The notes: generated from the sequence alone by a model not told the origin. A DNA stretch of 32,909 nucleotides from Planctomycetota bacterium (GCA_030065025.1 JASJDY010000063.1:1-32909); one strand, 5' to 3'. Numbered from the stretch's first letter, positions 9,458 to 17,994 are shown. Program-made: numbers and translations.

Positions 9458-10792
9458 TCAGCTCTGCACCGTGGGAAGGAAGCGCTCGCGCACGACGCCG
9501 GCCAGGCCCGGCTCCTCCGTCTCGGCGTAGTCGTAGGTCACGCGGACGGCCGGCTGCGGGATGTCGACGATGCGACCCAGGTCGATCGGCGTGCCGATGA
9601 CCACCGCGTCGCAGGGCACGGCGGCGATCGTCTCCTGCAGATCGGCGACCTCCTCGGCGCCGTAGCCCAGCGCCGGCAGGACGTCGTGGAGGTGCGGGTA
9701 GTGCTCGAAGGCGTCGGCGATCTGGCGCACGGCGTACGGCCGCGGATCCACGATCTCGGCCGCCTCGGCGCGCTTCGCGGCCAGGAGGCCGGCGCCGTAG
9801 CCCATGCCGCCATGGGTGACGGTCGGGCCGTCCTCCACCACGAGGACCTTCTTGCCCTTCACGGCCGCCTCGTCGGCGAGTCCGATGGGCAGGCGTCCCA
9901 GCAGGAAGGCCGCGTCGGGGTTGTGCTCGCGGGCGGCGCCGCGAAGCGCCTCGATCGCCTCGGGCGTGGCCTCGTCGACCTTCGTGACGAGCAGCACGTC
10001 CGCGTGGCGCAGGTTCCAGCGCGAGGGGAACCAGCTCGTCTCGTCGCCGGCACGCAGCGGATCGAGCAACGTGATCATGAGGTCGGGCTTCACGAAGGGC
10101 GTGTCGTTGTTGCCGCCGTCCCAGAGGATGACGTCGGCCTCCTTCTCCGCTTCCTCGAGGATGCGGCCGTAGTCCACGCCGGCGAACAGGAGGTCGCCCG
10201 CCTCGATGTGCGGCTCGTACTCCTCCATCTCCTCGATCGTGCACTCGTGCGTCTCGAGGTCTTCGAGCTTCTCGAACCGTTGCACGATCTGCTTGTCGAG
10301 GTTGCCGTACGGCATGGGATGCCGCAGCACGGCGATGCGTAGGCCGGCCTCGCGCAGCTGATGCGTGACGTAGCGCGCGACGGGGCTCTTGCCGCAGCCC
10401 GTCCGCACCGCGCAGATGGCGAGCACGGGCTTGCTGCTCTTCAGCAAGCAGCGCTCGGCGTCGAACGTCGTGAAGGTCGCGCCGGTCTTGCGCACGCGCT
10501 CTTCCTGTTCGGCGAGGAAGTCCATCGAGACGTCGCTGTAGGCGAAGACGACGTGCTCGACCTTCTCCTTCTCGATCGTCGCCTCGAGGTCGTCCTCGGG
10601 CACGATCGGAATCCCATCCGGATACTGCGGACCGGACAGCGCGGGCGGGTAGCGCCGATCGTCGATGTTCGGGATCTGCGCCGCGGTGAACGCGACGACA
10701 ACGGTGTCCGCGTCCTCCCGGTAGCACGTGTTGAACACGTGGAAATCGCGCCCTCCGGCGCCCATGATCAGCACACGCTTCGCGTGAGACAT
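9458..10792 (-). CDS. Cyclic 2,3-diphosphoglycerate synthetase-like / COG2403-type predicted P-loop NTPase
   Basis: MSHAKRVLIMGAGGRDFHVFNTCYRED..., P-loop-like AVRTGCGKSPVARYV, DVILWDGGNND; start at 10792 with GGGAGGA RBS. Confidence 0.75.
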   Translation of the reverse strand: MSHAKRVLIMGAGGRDFHVFNTCYREDADTVVVAFTAAQIPNIDDRRYPPALSGPQYPDGIPIVPEDDLEATIEKEKVEHVVFAYSDVSMDFLAEQEERVRKTGATFTTFDAERCLLKSSKPVLAICAVRTGCGKSPVARYVTHQLREAGLRIAVLRHPMPYGNLDKQIVQRFEKLEDLETHECTIEEMEEYEPHIEAGDLLFAGVDYGRILEEAEKEADVILWDGGNNDTPFVKPDLMITLLDPLRAGDETSWFPSRWNLRHADVLLVTKVDEATPEAIEALRGAAREHNPDAAFLLGRLPIGLADEAAVKGKKVLVVEDGPTVTHGGMGYGAGLLAAKRAEAAEIVDPRPYAVRQIADAFEHYPHLHDVLPALGYGAEEVADLQETIAAVPCDAVVIGTPIDLGRIVDIPQPAVRVTYDYAETEEPGLAGVVRERFLPTVQS

Positions 10793-10892
10793 CGGGTCCT
10801 CCCTTGGGTTGAGGCCGTAGGATCCCGCCGGAATCGTGGGCCACCTAGAATGTCCGGAGCGCGATATCGGAGGCGGTAAGGAGGGCCTGGCG

Positions 10893-12347
10893 ATGCAGCT
10901 CGGCGCCTTCCTCGGACGCCTCGCGGGGGCACTGGGCCTCACGCTGGATCGCCGCGGACTGGTGCGAACCGGAGCGCTGCTCGCCGTGCTCCTGGGGGTC
11001 TATGCGGCGGCCTTCCCCGAGCGTCCCGAGCGGCTCCTGCGACACCTCTTCGGCTGGTTCGGCACCGGGGCCTTCCTCTTCCTGTGGTGGCGCGGCGCGC
11101 AGCAGATCCATGCGCTGGAGATGCGCCAGGAGGTCCCGTGGCGGCTCCTGGTCGGCTTCTTCGTCGTGTTCGCGGCCCTGGCGACGGCCATCCGGCCGTT
11201 CCACTCCTCCGACGTCTACGCCTACGTGACCGTGGGCCAGCTTCAACACGCCTACGACCTCGATCCGTACGTCCACACCGCGGCCGACGTCGAGGACTGG
11301 GAGGCGGATCCGCTGCTCTCGGGCACGTGGAAGGACGTGCCCTGCACGTACGGCGTGCTCTTCGCCTTCGTCACGAAGAAGGTCGTGCAGCTGGGCGGCG
11401 ACCTGGCGTCTTCGATCCTGCTGTTCAAGCTCCTGGGGATCGTCGTGCTGGCCGCCTGCGCGTGGCTGACGCTGGACACGATGCGCAGGCTCGGCGTCGG
11501 GGGGCGCGCCTTGGCGCTCTTCACGCTCCTGTGGAGCCCCTACGTCCTGCTCCACTTCGTATCGAACGCACACAACGACCTGTGGATGGCGCTCTTCCTG
11601 CTCGTCGCCTTCCGCCAGCTGCTGCTGGGCGATTGGCCCAGGGTCGTGGCCGTGATCCTGCTCGCCGCCCTCATCAAGCACCTGGCCCTCGTGGCGCTGC
11701 CGTTCGCCTGGATCCTCCTGGTGCGTCGCCATGGCTGGTGGCGCACGGCCGTGTCGTCCGCCGCTGCGTTCGCGGTCGTTGCCGCGCTGCTCGTGGCCTG
11801 GTCGCCCCCGTGGAGCGACGTGCGCTGGGCGCAGATCGGCTCCATCCTGACCACGCCCTGGAACTCGTTCCAGGCGGCGATCACGTACAGCTATGCGCAG
11901 GTCGCGCAGGCGGTCGCCGGGCTGGCGGGCAGCGAGCAGGCGGTGACGACGATCGTGCGCATCGCGTTCGGCCTGGGCTTCCTCGGCTTCTACGCCTGGC
12001 GCTGGCTGCGCGCCGTGCGTCGATCGGACTACGCGGCCTCCGACGTGATCGAGGACGCCGTGATCGTGTTCTTCGTGCTGCTCTGCATCGCGAGCGCGGC
12101 GTGGCATCCCTGGTACCTGGGCATGTACCTGCCGGCGATCTTCCTGCTGCCGTGCCGCCATCCGATCCGCGAGCTGACCCTCTGGATCGCCGCCTTCCAG
12201 ATGCTGGCATTCACGCCCCTGGCGAAGGCCCGCGTGCTCGAGGCCCTGGTGATGCTGGCGCTCCCGATGCTGCTGTATTGGCGTATGGCGCGAGCATCCC
12301 GGCGGGCCCGATCATCCAGCGATGCTCGAACGGACGGGGCGCTGTAG
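10893..12347 (+). CDS. Polytopic GT-C family (mannosyltransferase/DUF2029-like) membrane protein
   Basis: Many TM helices; FHSSDVYAYVTVGQ and SPYVLLHFVSNAHNDLWMALF motifs as in polyprenol-phosphate-sugar-dependent glycosyltransferases; AAGGAGG upstream. The last 12 codons and the stop lie in a repeat element. Confidence 0.75.
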   Translation: MQLGAFLGRLAGALGLTLDRRGLVRTGALLAVLLGVYAAAFPERPERLLRHLFGWFGTGAFLFLWWRGAQQIHALEMRQEVPWRLLVGFFVVFAALATAIRPFHSSDVYAYVTVGQLQHAYDLDPYVHTAADVEDWEADPLLSGTWKDVPCTYGVLFAFVTKKVVQLGGDLASSILLFKLLGIVVLAACAWLTLDTMRRLGVGGRALALFTLLWSPYVLLHFVSNAHNDLWMALFLLVAFRQLLLGDWPRVVAVILLAALIKHLALVALPFAWILLVRRHGWWRTAVSSAAAFAVVAALLVAWSPPWSDVRWAQIGSILTTPWNSFQAAITYSYAQVAQAVAGLAGSEQAVTTIVRIAFGLGFLGFYAWRWLRAVRRSDYAASDVIEDAVIVFFVLLCIASAAWHPWYLGMYLPAIFLLPCRHPIRELTLWIAAFQMLAFTPLAKARVLEALVMLALPMLLYWRMARASRRARSSSDARTDGAL

Positions 12348-12415
12348 GGGCGGGCTGAGCGAGGCCTGCAAGGCCGAGCGGTTGCCCGCCCGGCACGGAT
12401 GCTCCAGCGACGTGC
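12308..12415. repeat. GTAGGGGC-family element copy A1
   Basis: Near-identical to 21470-21577: CCGATCATCCAGCGATGCTCGAACGGACG.GGCGCTGTAGGGGCGGG.TGAGCGAG.CCTGCAAGG.CGAGCGG...CCCGCCCGG...GATGCTCCAGCGACGTGC. Confidence 0.85.
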
Positions 12416-12437
12416 GTGGTCGGGCACCCCCACCCCG

Positions 12438-12598
12438 CTCGATGTCGTCGTGGTCTTGGAGCCTCGATCATCCAGCAATGCGCCCACCTCAGGCATTCGT
12501 AGGGGCGGCTGGGAGTCCTTCGCGCAGCGAAGGACGAATCTCCGCCCGGCCCGCTGGAACTCCCTGGGACCGTGCAGGTGCAGGTGCAGGTGCAGGTG
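12438..12598. repeat. GTAGGGGC-family element copy A2 plus (CAGGTG)4 array
   Basis: About 90% identical by eye to 13076-13236; internal GTCCTTCGC/GCGAAGGAC hairpin; (CAGGTG)4 at 12575-12598. Confidence 0.85.
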
Positions 12599-12665
12599 TG
12601 GAATTGAAACGGTCCCCTGACCCGACGCGCGAGGCGTAGGTCAGGGGACCGGATACTTGGCTTAT

Positions 12666-12684
12666 GCGAGCCCGACGGGCTCGC
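12666..12684 (-). other. Hairpin downstream of the small lipoprotein gene (terminator or candidate bSECIS)
   Basis: gcgagcccg-a-cgggctcgc perfect inverted repeat, apex starting ~23 nt after the TGA on the minus strand; no obvious U-tract. Confidence 0.5.
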
Positions 12685-12698
12685 GGTGAGTACTAGCC

Positions 12699-12869
12699 TC
12701 ACCCCTTGCCGCCGCCACCGCAGCTAGCGGGGGCAGCGCTGGGCGCGGCCTGCGGCGCCGGGGCCGGCGCGACGGCGTTGGGATCGCCACTGGAGCTGGC
12801 CTGCTGGGCGCAGGCGCTGACACAACCGAGCGCGGCCACGAGGGCCAGGACGGAGAAGACCTTCTTCAT
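12699..12869 (-). CDS. Small Ala/Pro-rich lipoprotein ending SCGGGGKG (TGA); possible extension by -?-Gly to TAG at 12693
   Basis: MKKVFSVLALVAALGCVSACAQQASSSGD lipoprotein signal; purine-rich upstream (ccagaggaagcaATG); in-frame TGA-GGC-TAG at the 3' end. Confidence 0.8.
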   Translation of the reverse strand: MKKVFSVLALVAALGCVSACAQQASSSGDPNAVAPAPAPQAAPSAAPASCGGGGKG

Positions 12870-13075
12870 TGCTTCCTCTGGGGCTGGGTGATCGTGCTGA
12901 GCATCGGCAGTTCTGATGCCAGCGCTTGTCGAAGTTTGGAAAAGTCTATCGATCGGGAAGGACGAAGCAACCGCCCACCTGCATTGCACCAACAGAGGGA
13001 CAACCTGAGAGGCCTTTGGTCCCATCCACCGGAGCCCCTGCTCAAGCGAGTTGGGTGACCGTGTCGTTCCCGCTG

Positions 13076-13254
13076 GTCGATGTCGCCGTGGTACTGGAAC
13101 CCCGAGCATCCAGCAATGCGCCCACCTCAGGCATCCGTAGGGGCGGCTGGGAGTCCTTCGCGGAGCGAAGGACGAATCTCCGCCCGGCCCGCTGGAGCTC
13201 CCTGGGACCGTGCAGGTGCAGGTGCAAGTGCAGGTGGAAGTGGAAGTGGAAGTG
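13076..13254. repeat. GTAGGGGC-family element copy B plus CAGGTG/GAAGTG hexamer array
   Basis: Paralogous to 12438-12598; hexamers CAGGTG CAGGTG CAAGTG CAGGTG GAAGTG GAAGTG GAAGTG at 13213-13254. Confidence 0.85.
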
Positions 13255-13270
13255 GAGGCCAGGTGATGGA

Positions 13271-13289
13271 AGGCGCCCGACGGGCGCCT
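13271..13289 (-). other. Hairpin downstream of the Pro-rich lipoprotein gene (terminator or candidate bSECIS)
   Basis: aggcgcccg-a-cgggcgcct perfect inverted repeat; same CCCGTCGGG apex as 12666-12684; apex starts ~19 nt after the TGA. Confidence 0.5.
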
Positions 13290-13299
13290 GGCCCTAGCC

Positions 13300-13728
13300 T
13301 CAGCCCTTGCCCCCACCACCGCAGCTGCTGCCGCCGTCGCCGGCCGGAGGCGCAGGTGCCTCCTCGACGGGCGGAGGGGCCGGCGGCGTCCAGTTCGGGA
13401 GCTCCGGGGGCGTCGGCGCCGCGGGCGCGGCAGGGGCCGGCGGCGGCTCGGTGGGCAGCGGCGGCGGCGCCGGCGGCATCGCCTGGGCCGGAGGCATCGC
13501 CTGGGCCGGCTGCCAGGTCGTCGAGGGCGCGGGCTGCACCACCGCGGGGCGCGGCACCGCATACCCGGGAGGCGGCGGCGTGGTCCAGGCGCCGGCCGCG
13601 GTCGCCGAGGTCCCGGTGATGCTCGTGGGCGCTCCACCGGCGACGCCGGGCGCGACGGCGTCGTCGCCGATGCAGCCCGTCACGGCGAGGGCGGCGCAAA
13701 GCAGTCCGAGGGTCACGAGACGGCGCAT
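13300..13728 (-). CDS. Pro/Ala-rich lipoprotein ending SSCGGGGKG (TGA); possible extension by -?-Gly to TAG at 13294
   Basis: MRRLVTLGLLCAALAVTGCIGDD lipobox; GAAGGAGGAGTGCCATG RBS; shares the SCGGGGKG-TGA-GGC-TAG 3' end with 12699-12869. Confidence 0.82.
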   Translation of the reverse strand: MRRLVTLGLLCAALAVTGCIGDDAVAPGVAGGAPTSITGTSATAAGAWTTPPPPGYAVPRPAVVQPAPSTTWQPAQAMPPAQAMPPAPPPLPTEPPPAPAAPAAPTPPELPNWTPPAPPPVEEAPAPPAGDGGSSCGGGGKG

Positions 13729-13786
13729 GGCACTCCTCCTTCGATTGCGCGGCATTCTACGCCCGCGGCCCCGCTGCGAACGAGCT

Positions 13787-15442
13787 TCACTTCGCGCGGC
13801 GGGCCTTGAGGTCGTTCAGGCGCAGCTGGCCCTCCTCGGCACGCAGGCTGAAGTTGAGCACGCCGATCACCTGGCGTCCGGCGAGCACCGTCGCGGTACC
13901 GCGGTTCACGGAGAGCACCACGCGGTCCCAGGTCGCCCCCGCGAGGCCGCCGGCCAGCGCCTGGACGTCGCCGTCGCGGCGGGCGATGGCCGCGCCGACA
14001 CTGCGGTGGGCGAGCTGCGGGAAGTACGGCAGCACGGCTGCGGCATCGGCCGTGGGGATCCCCCGCAGGCCGTAGCGCTTCGTGACGTCGAATAGCGCCT
14101 CGAACCACACGCGGAAGAGCGCGCCGTCACCGGCCGCGAAGGGGTCGACGGCGAACGGCACGAGCGTGCCGGCCGCACCGCCGGACTCGGGCGTCCACTT
14201 GCCAAAGATCAACCGCATGCGGTCCCCGACGACCAGCAGCGTGACGTCGGCGCGCCCCACGAGCCGTCCCTTGTTGAAGAGCAGCGTGTTGAAGAGCACG
14301 GTCGACGGCACCACGCTCGTGGCATCCGGGAAGGCCTGGCGCACGGGCGTCGTGTAGGTGGGCAGCACCTCCTTGCGACGGAGGCCGATGGCGAAGCGCT
14401 CCTTCAGGTTGGTGGTGCCGCGGATGCCGGCCAGCAGGTCGGCGCCGAGCTTCTGCATCCACGCGCGTGCACGCCCGTCGGCGCTACGCCACACCTGCCC
14501 GGGAACGCCGGACGGCTGCGCCGCGTAGTTCGGCTCCGGCCGGGGCCCGGCCTTGGGCGCCGGGCCGGCGCCGTCGAGGGCGGGCAGCTTCTCGCTCACG
14601 AAGTCGACCCAGCCGGGCTCGGACGCGCCGAGCAGGCCCCACGGGCGGTCGCGCGGCATGACGGGTTGAGGCTGTAGCGACTGCGGCAGGCGCGAGGCGA
14701 CGCCGCCCTGGATCTCCAGCACCGTCACGGGGGTCGCCGTCAGCCGCGGCACGTGCATGCCGCTGCGCAGCTTCACGCCGGACACGCCGGCGCGGTAGAG
14801 CAGGTCGAGCGTGGTCAGCGCGTACTGCAGCGGAGCGTTCGTCGCGATCCAGACACTGGCGACGACCTTCTGCACCCCGAACGTCGCGCGCTTCTCGATC
14901 GCGCGACGCACGGCGGCATACGCATGCCCGGGATCGGAGGAGGCCTTCCGCGTGCCGGCCGCCACGGTGTTGATGCGCATCTCGAGCAGCCCCGCCTTGG
15001 GGCCGGGCGTGCCGGTGCGACCCGGCGGCAGGAACAGCGGGAACCCCATCACCCGACCCGTCGCCTGGCTGCGCACGCGCAACCCAATGCGGTAGATCCC
15101 CGCGGCGGCCGCGGCCTCGCGAACGCGCTTCGCGTGGATCCAGGCGTGCTGGGCGGACGCGCTGATCCAGACCCCGTGCGGGCTGGGACGCGCGGTGCCG
15201 GCGCGCTGCTTGAGCACCGCGATGAGGCCCTGGAAGTCGACGGGCTGCGCGACGCCGCTGACGTGGAACCAGCTGACCTCCGTGCGCTTGCCGACGGTGA
15301 CCACGCTGACGTTCTGGGCCTGGATCGGAGCACAGGTGCCTACGACAGGCAGGTCCCGATCGGCAACGGGCGGAACCCGCTCGTCCGCCCAGGCAGGTGC
15401 GGCGGCGAGGACGAGCAGGAGCAAGGCGGTGGTGCGCAACAT
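13787..15442 (-). CDS. Secreted protein of unknown function with two possible ExbD/TolR-like segments
   Basis: Signal peptide MLRTTALLLLVLAAAPAWA; GGGAGG RBS; segments VDFQGLIAVLKQRAG..VWISASAQHAWIHAKRVREAAAAAGIYRIGLRV and VWIATNAPLQYALTTLDLLYRAGVSGVKLR. Confidence 0.7.
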   Translation of the reverse strand: MLRTTALLLLVLAAAPAWADERVPPVADRDLPVVGTCAPIQAQNVSVVTVGKRTEVSWFHVSGVAQPVDFQGLIAVLKQRAGTARPSPHGVWISASAQHAWIHAKRVREAAAAAGIYRIGLRVRSQATGRVMGFPLFLPPGRTGTPGPKAGLLEMRINTVAAGTRKASSDPGHAYAAVRRAIEKRATFGVQKVVASVWIATNAPLQYALTTLDLLYRAGVSGVKLRSGMHVPRLTATPVTVLEIQGGVASRLPQSLQPQPVMPRDRPWGLLGASEPGWVDFVSEKLPALDGAGPAPKAGPRPEPNYAAQPSGVPGQVWRSADGRARAWMQKLGADLLAGIRGTTNLKERFAIGLRRKEVLPTYTTPVRQAFPDATSVVPSTVLFNTLLFNKGRLVGRADVTLLVVGDRMRLIFGKWTPESGGAAGTLVPFAVDPFAAGDGALFRVWFEALFDVTKRYGLRGIPTADAAAVLPYFPQLAHRSVGAAIARRDGDVQALAGGLAGATWDRVVLSVNRGTATVLAGRQVIGVLNFSLRAEEGQLRLNDLKARRAK

Positions 15443-15555
15443 GGAGCCTCCCAGACCTCGTAGTGTCCGCTGCAGGGGCTTCAGGGCCAGCTTCGGGCGT
15501 CCTGCGGCATCTCCGGCGTGTCATCGCGAGCCTGCTATGGCCTAGGATCTGGCCC

Positions 15556-17994
15556 ATGCATCGCACGCTCATCACGGTCACGGCCATCCTGCTTGTGACC
15601 TTGCCCGCCGCCGCGGCTCCGACGGACGGTCCCCTCGACGCCACCACGCGCGACTTCGACCAGCTGCACATGCGCATCATCGTGCGCCCCGACATCGCGA
15701 AGGGCACGGTCGAAGGCAAGGTCACGCTGCGGTTCGCGTCGCTCGCAGACGGGCTCTCCGTGCTGCGGCTCCACTGCCAGGACACGAAGGTCAAGGGTGT
15801 GAAGGACGCCAGCGGACGCACGCTGAAGCACCGGCACGCGCGCAACATCCTGGCGATCGACCTACCGGGGCCCCTGGCAATGGGTGCCCAGTCCGAGGTC
15901 ACGATCGACTACAAGAGCACGCCACGGCATGGGTTGCTCTTCCACCGGCCGACCGAGCGGGATCCCGACACCCCGCTGTTCATGTACAGCCAGGGCCAGG
16001 GCACCAACAATCGGCGCTGGATCCCCTGCTACGACGAGCCCGACGATCGCCTGAGCTGGGACCTCACGGTCCACGTGCCGCCCGGCATGGACTCCGTCTC
16101 GAACGGCGAGCGCGTGCAGAGCGTGACGATCCCCAACGTCGAGGGCTCCATGCACCACTGGCGCTTCGCCGACCGCGCGCCGACGTACCTGATCTCACTG
16201 ATCGTCGGGGAACTCCAGACGATCACGAAGGAACACAAGGGCGTCCAGCTCGACTACAGCGCCGTGCCGGGCAACAAGGAGAAGCTCGAGGCGTCGCTAC
16301 GCGAGACGGGCAACATGCTCGACTTCTTCGGGGAGTACCTGCAGGCCCCGTATCCGTGGAAGCGCTACGCGCAGACCTACGTCTGGGACTTCCTCTACGG
16401 CGGCATGGAGAACGTCACCGCGACGACGCTCAACATGCGCGCGCTGCACACCAACGCGATTCGCCCCAACTACAGCGCCGACGGCCTCGTCGCACACGAG
16501 CTGGCGCACATGTGGTTCGGCGACCTGATCACGTGCCGCACGTGGCAGCACATCTGGCTCAACGAGGGCTTCGCGACGTACTTCACCGACCTCTTCTTCG
16601 AGTGGCGCTACGGCCCCGAGGAGTTCCTGCTCAGGCGACGCCGGCAGAACCACGGCTACATGAAGGGCACGCCCAAGGCGAGCGAGCTCAAGCTCGAGCG
16701 CGACCCGCGCGGCGACATTCCGCTGGAGCTCTTCGGGGGCAAGCAGTACAGCCGCGGCGCGGCGATCCTGCACAACCTGCGCCGCCACCTTGGCGATGAG
16801 GTCTTCCGCGAGGCGATCCGCGCCTACGTGAAGCGACATCGCGACAGCGCCGTCACGTCCGAGGATCTGCTGACCGTCTGCGAGGAGGTCGCTGGCGAGG
16901 ACCTGCAGTGGTTCTGGGATCAGTGGGTCTACGGGCTCGGCTATCCGAAGCTCGACGTGAGCGTCGTGGACTACGAGCGGCAGATCGTCGTCCGCCAGAC
17001 GCAGAAGCAGGCAGGCGGCCAGGGTCTGTTCCGCCTGCGCGTGCCCATCCGCTTCGGCAAGGACGGCGTCGTCCGCACGGTCACCATCTACCGGGAGCGC
17101 CACACCTTCCCGCTGCTCGAGACGGAGGATCCTCTCCAGCACCTCCGCTTCGGCGTCGGCGGCGACCTGCTCATGCAGGTGAATCAGGTGCAGTCCTTCG
17201 CGCGGTGGGGTGAGCAGGTGCTGACGGATCCCGACGTGACCGGACGTGTCGATGCCGCCGAGGCGCTCGAGGAGTTCGGCAGCGTCTCGGTCCCGGCGTT
17301 GCGCAAGGCCTTGGAGGAGGACGGCTCGTACGCCGTCCGCAAGGTCGCGGCGGAGGTGCTGGGACGCATCGACGATGCTGCGGCGACCGAGGCCCTGCTG
17401 GCGGGCGTGAAGGACCCGGATCCGCGCGCGCGCGAGGCGGTCTTCGATGCGCTCGGCTCGAAGAACCGTCGTGCGGCCGGCGCGGTCGTGCTCGCTGCGG
17501 TGTCGAGCGAGCGCCATCCGCGCGTTCGCGCCGCGGCTGCGAGGTCCGTCGGCAAGCTCAAGGTCACGGGCGCCTATGACGCACTCGTCGCACTGCTTGC
17601 CGTCGACTCGGATCAGGACGCCGTGCGCACGGGAGCCGTCGACGGCCTCAAGAGCCTGGGCGACGTGCGCGCGGTCGAGCACGTGCTGCCGTTCCTCGAC
17701 TACGTGTGGGGCAAGGGCGGCAACCACAGACTGCGGCAGGCGGCACTGGGTTGCGTGACGCACCTGAAGCCCGACGACCGCACGCTTCACGCGGTCGTGG
17801 TCGAGCTGCTGGAGGATCCCTTCCACCGGATGCGTAGCTGGGCGGCGGACGCGTGTGGCACCTACAAGATCACGTCGGCCATCCCGCGGCTACGCCACCT
17901 GCGCGACAACGACTGGCGTGGCGGCGTGAAGGGCGCGGCGCGTCAGGCGCTCAAGCGGCTCGGGTGGCAGGAGCCGAAGAAGAAGGCGGGGTAG
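15556..17994 (+). CDS. M1 family metallopeptidase with C-terminal HEAT repeats
   Basis: GGMEN, HELAHMWFGD-x(n)-NEGFATY zinc motif; signal peptide MHRTLITVTAILLVTLPAAAA; C-terminal HEAT-like repeats. Confidence 0.92.
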   Translation: MHRTLITVTAILLVTLPAAAAPTDGPLDATTRDFDQLHMRIIVRPDIAKGTVEGKVTLRFASLADGLSVLRLHCQDTKVKGVKDASGRTLKHRHARNILAIDLPGPLAMGAQSEVTIDYKSTPRHGLLFHRPTERDPDTPLFMYSQGQGTNNRRWIPCYDEPDDRLSWDLTVHVPPGMDSVSNGERVQSVTIPNVEGSMHHWRFADRAPTYLISLIVGELQTITKEHKGVQLDYSAVPGNKEKLEASLRETGNMLDFFGEYLQAPYPWKRYAQTYVWDFLYGGMENVTATTLNMRALHTNAIRPNYSADGLVAHELAHMWFGDLITCRTWQHIWLNEGFATYFTDLFFEWRYGPEEFLLRRRRQNHGYMKGTPKASELKLERDPRGDIPLELFGGKQYSRGAAILHNLRRHLGDEVFREAIRAYVKRHRDSAVTSEDLLTVCEEVAGEDLQWFWDQWVYGLGYPKLDVSVVDYERQIVVRQTQKQAGGQGLFRLRVPIRFGKDGVVRTVTIYRERHTFPLLETEDPLQHLRFGVGGDLLMQVNQVQSFARWGEQVLTDPDVTGRVDAAEALEEFGSVSVPALRKALEEDGSYAVRKVAAEVLGRIDDAAATEALLAGVKDPDPRAREAVFDALGSKNRRAAGAVVLAAVSSERHPRVRAAAARSVGKLKVTGAYDALVALLAVDSDQDAVRTGAVDGLKSLGDVRAVEHVLPFLDYVWGKGGNHRLRQAALGCVTHLKPDDRTLHAVVVELLEDPFHRMRSWAADACGTYKITSAIPRLRHLRDNDWRGGVKGAARQALKRLGWQEPKKKAG

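Noticed and set aside
9458-10942. Longer start (10942) for the cDPG-synthetase-like gene
   Set aside because: The extra 50 residues are low-complexity and run into the divergent gene; ATG at 10792 has a good GGGAGGA RBS.
12211-12702. 163-aa minus-strand ORF with CTCTCT repeats
   Set aside because: Translation of the (CAGGTG)n array and palindromic element; not supported as a gene.
12575-13254. CRISPR array
   Set aside because: Units are contiguous 6-bp tandem repeats with no spacers, and no cas genes are present.
12699-13637. 312-aa minus-strand ORF as one protein
   Set aside because: The upstream part reads through repeat element B, its hexamers and part of another gene out of frame; only the last 56 codons (from 12869) have a lipoprotein signal and a plausible upstream ribosome site.
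16297-17826. 509-aa minus-strand ORF
   Set aside because: Antisense shadow of the M1 aminopeptidase.
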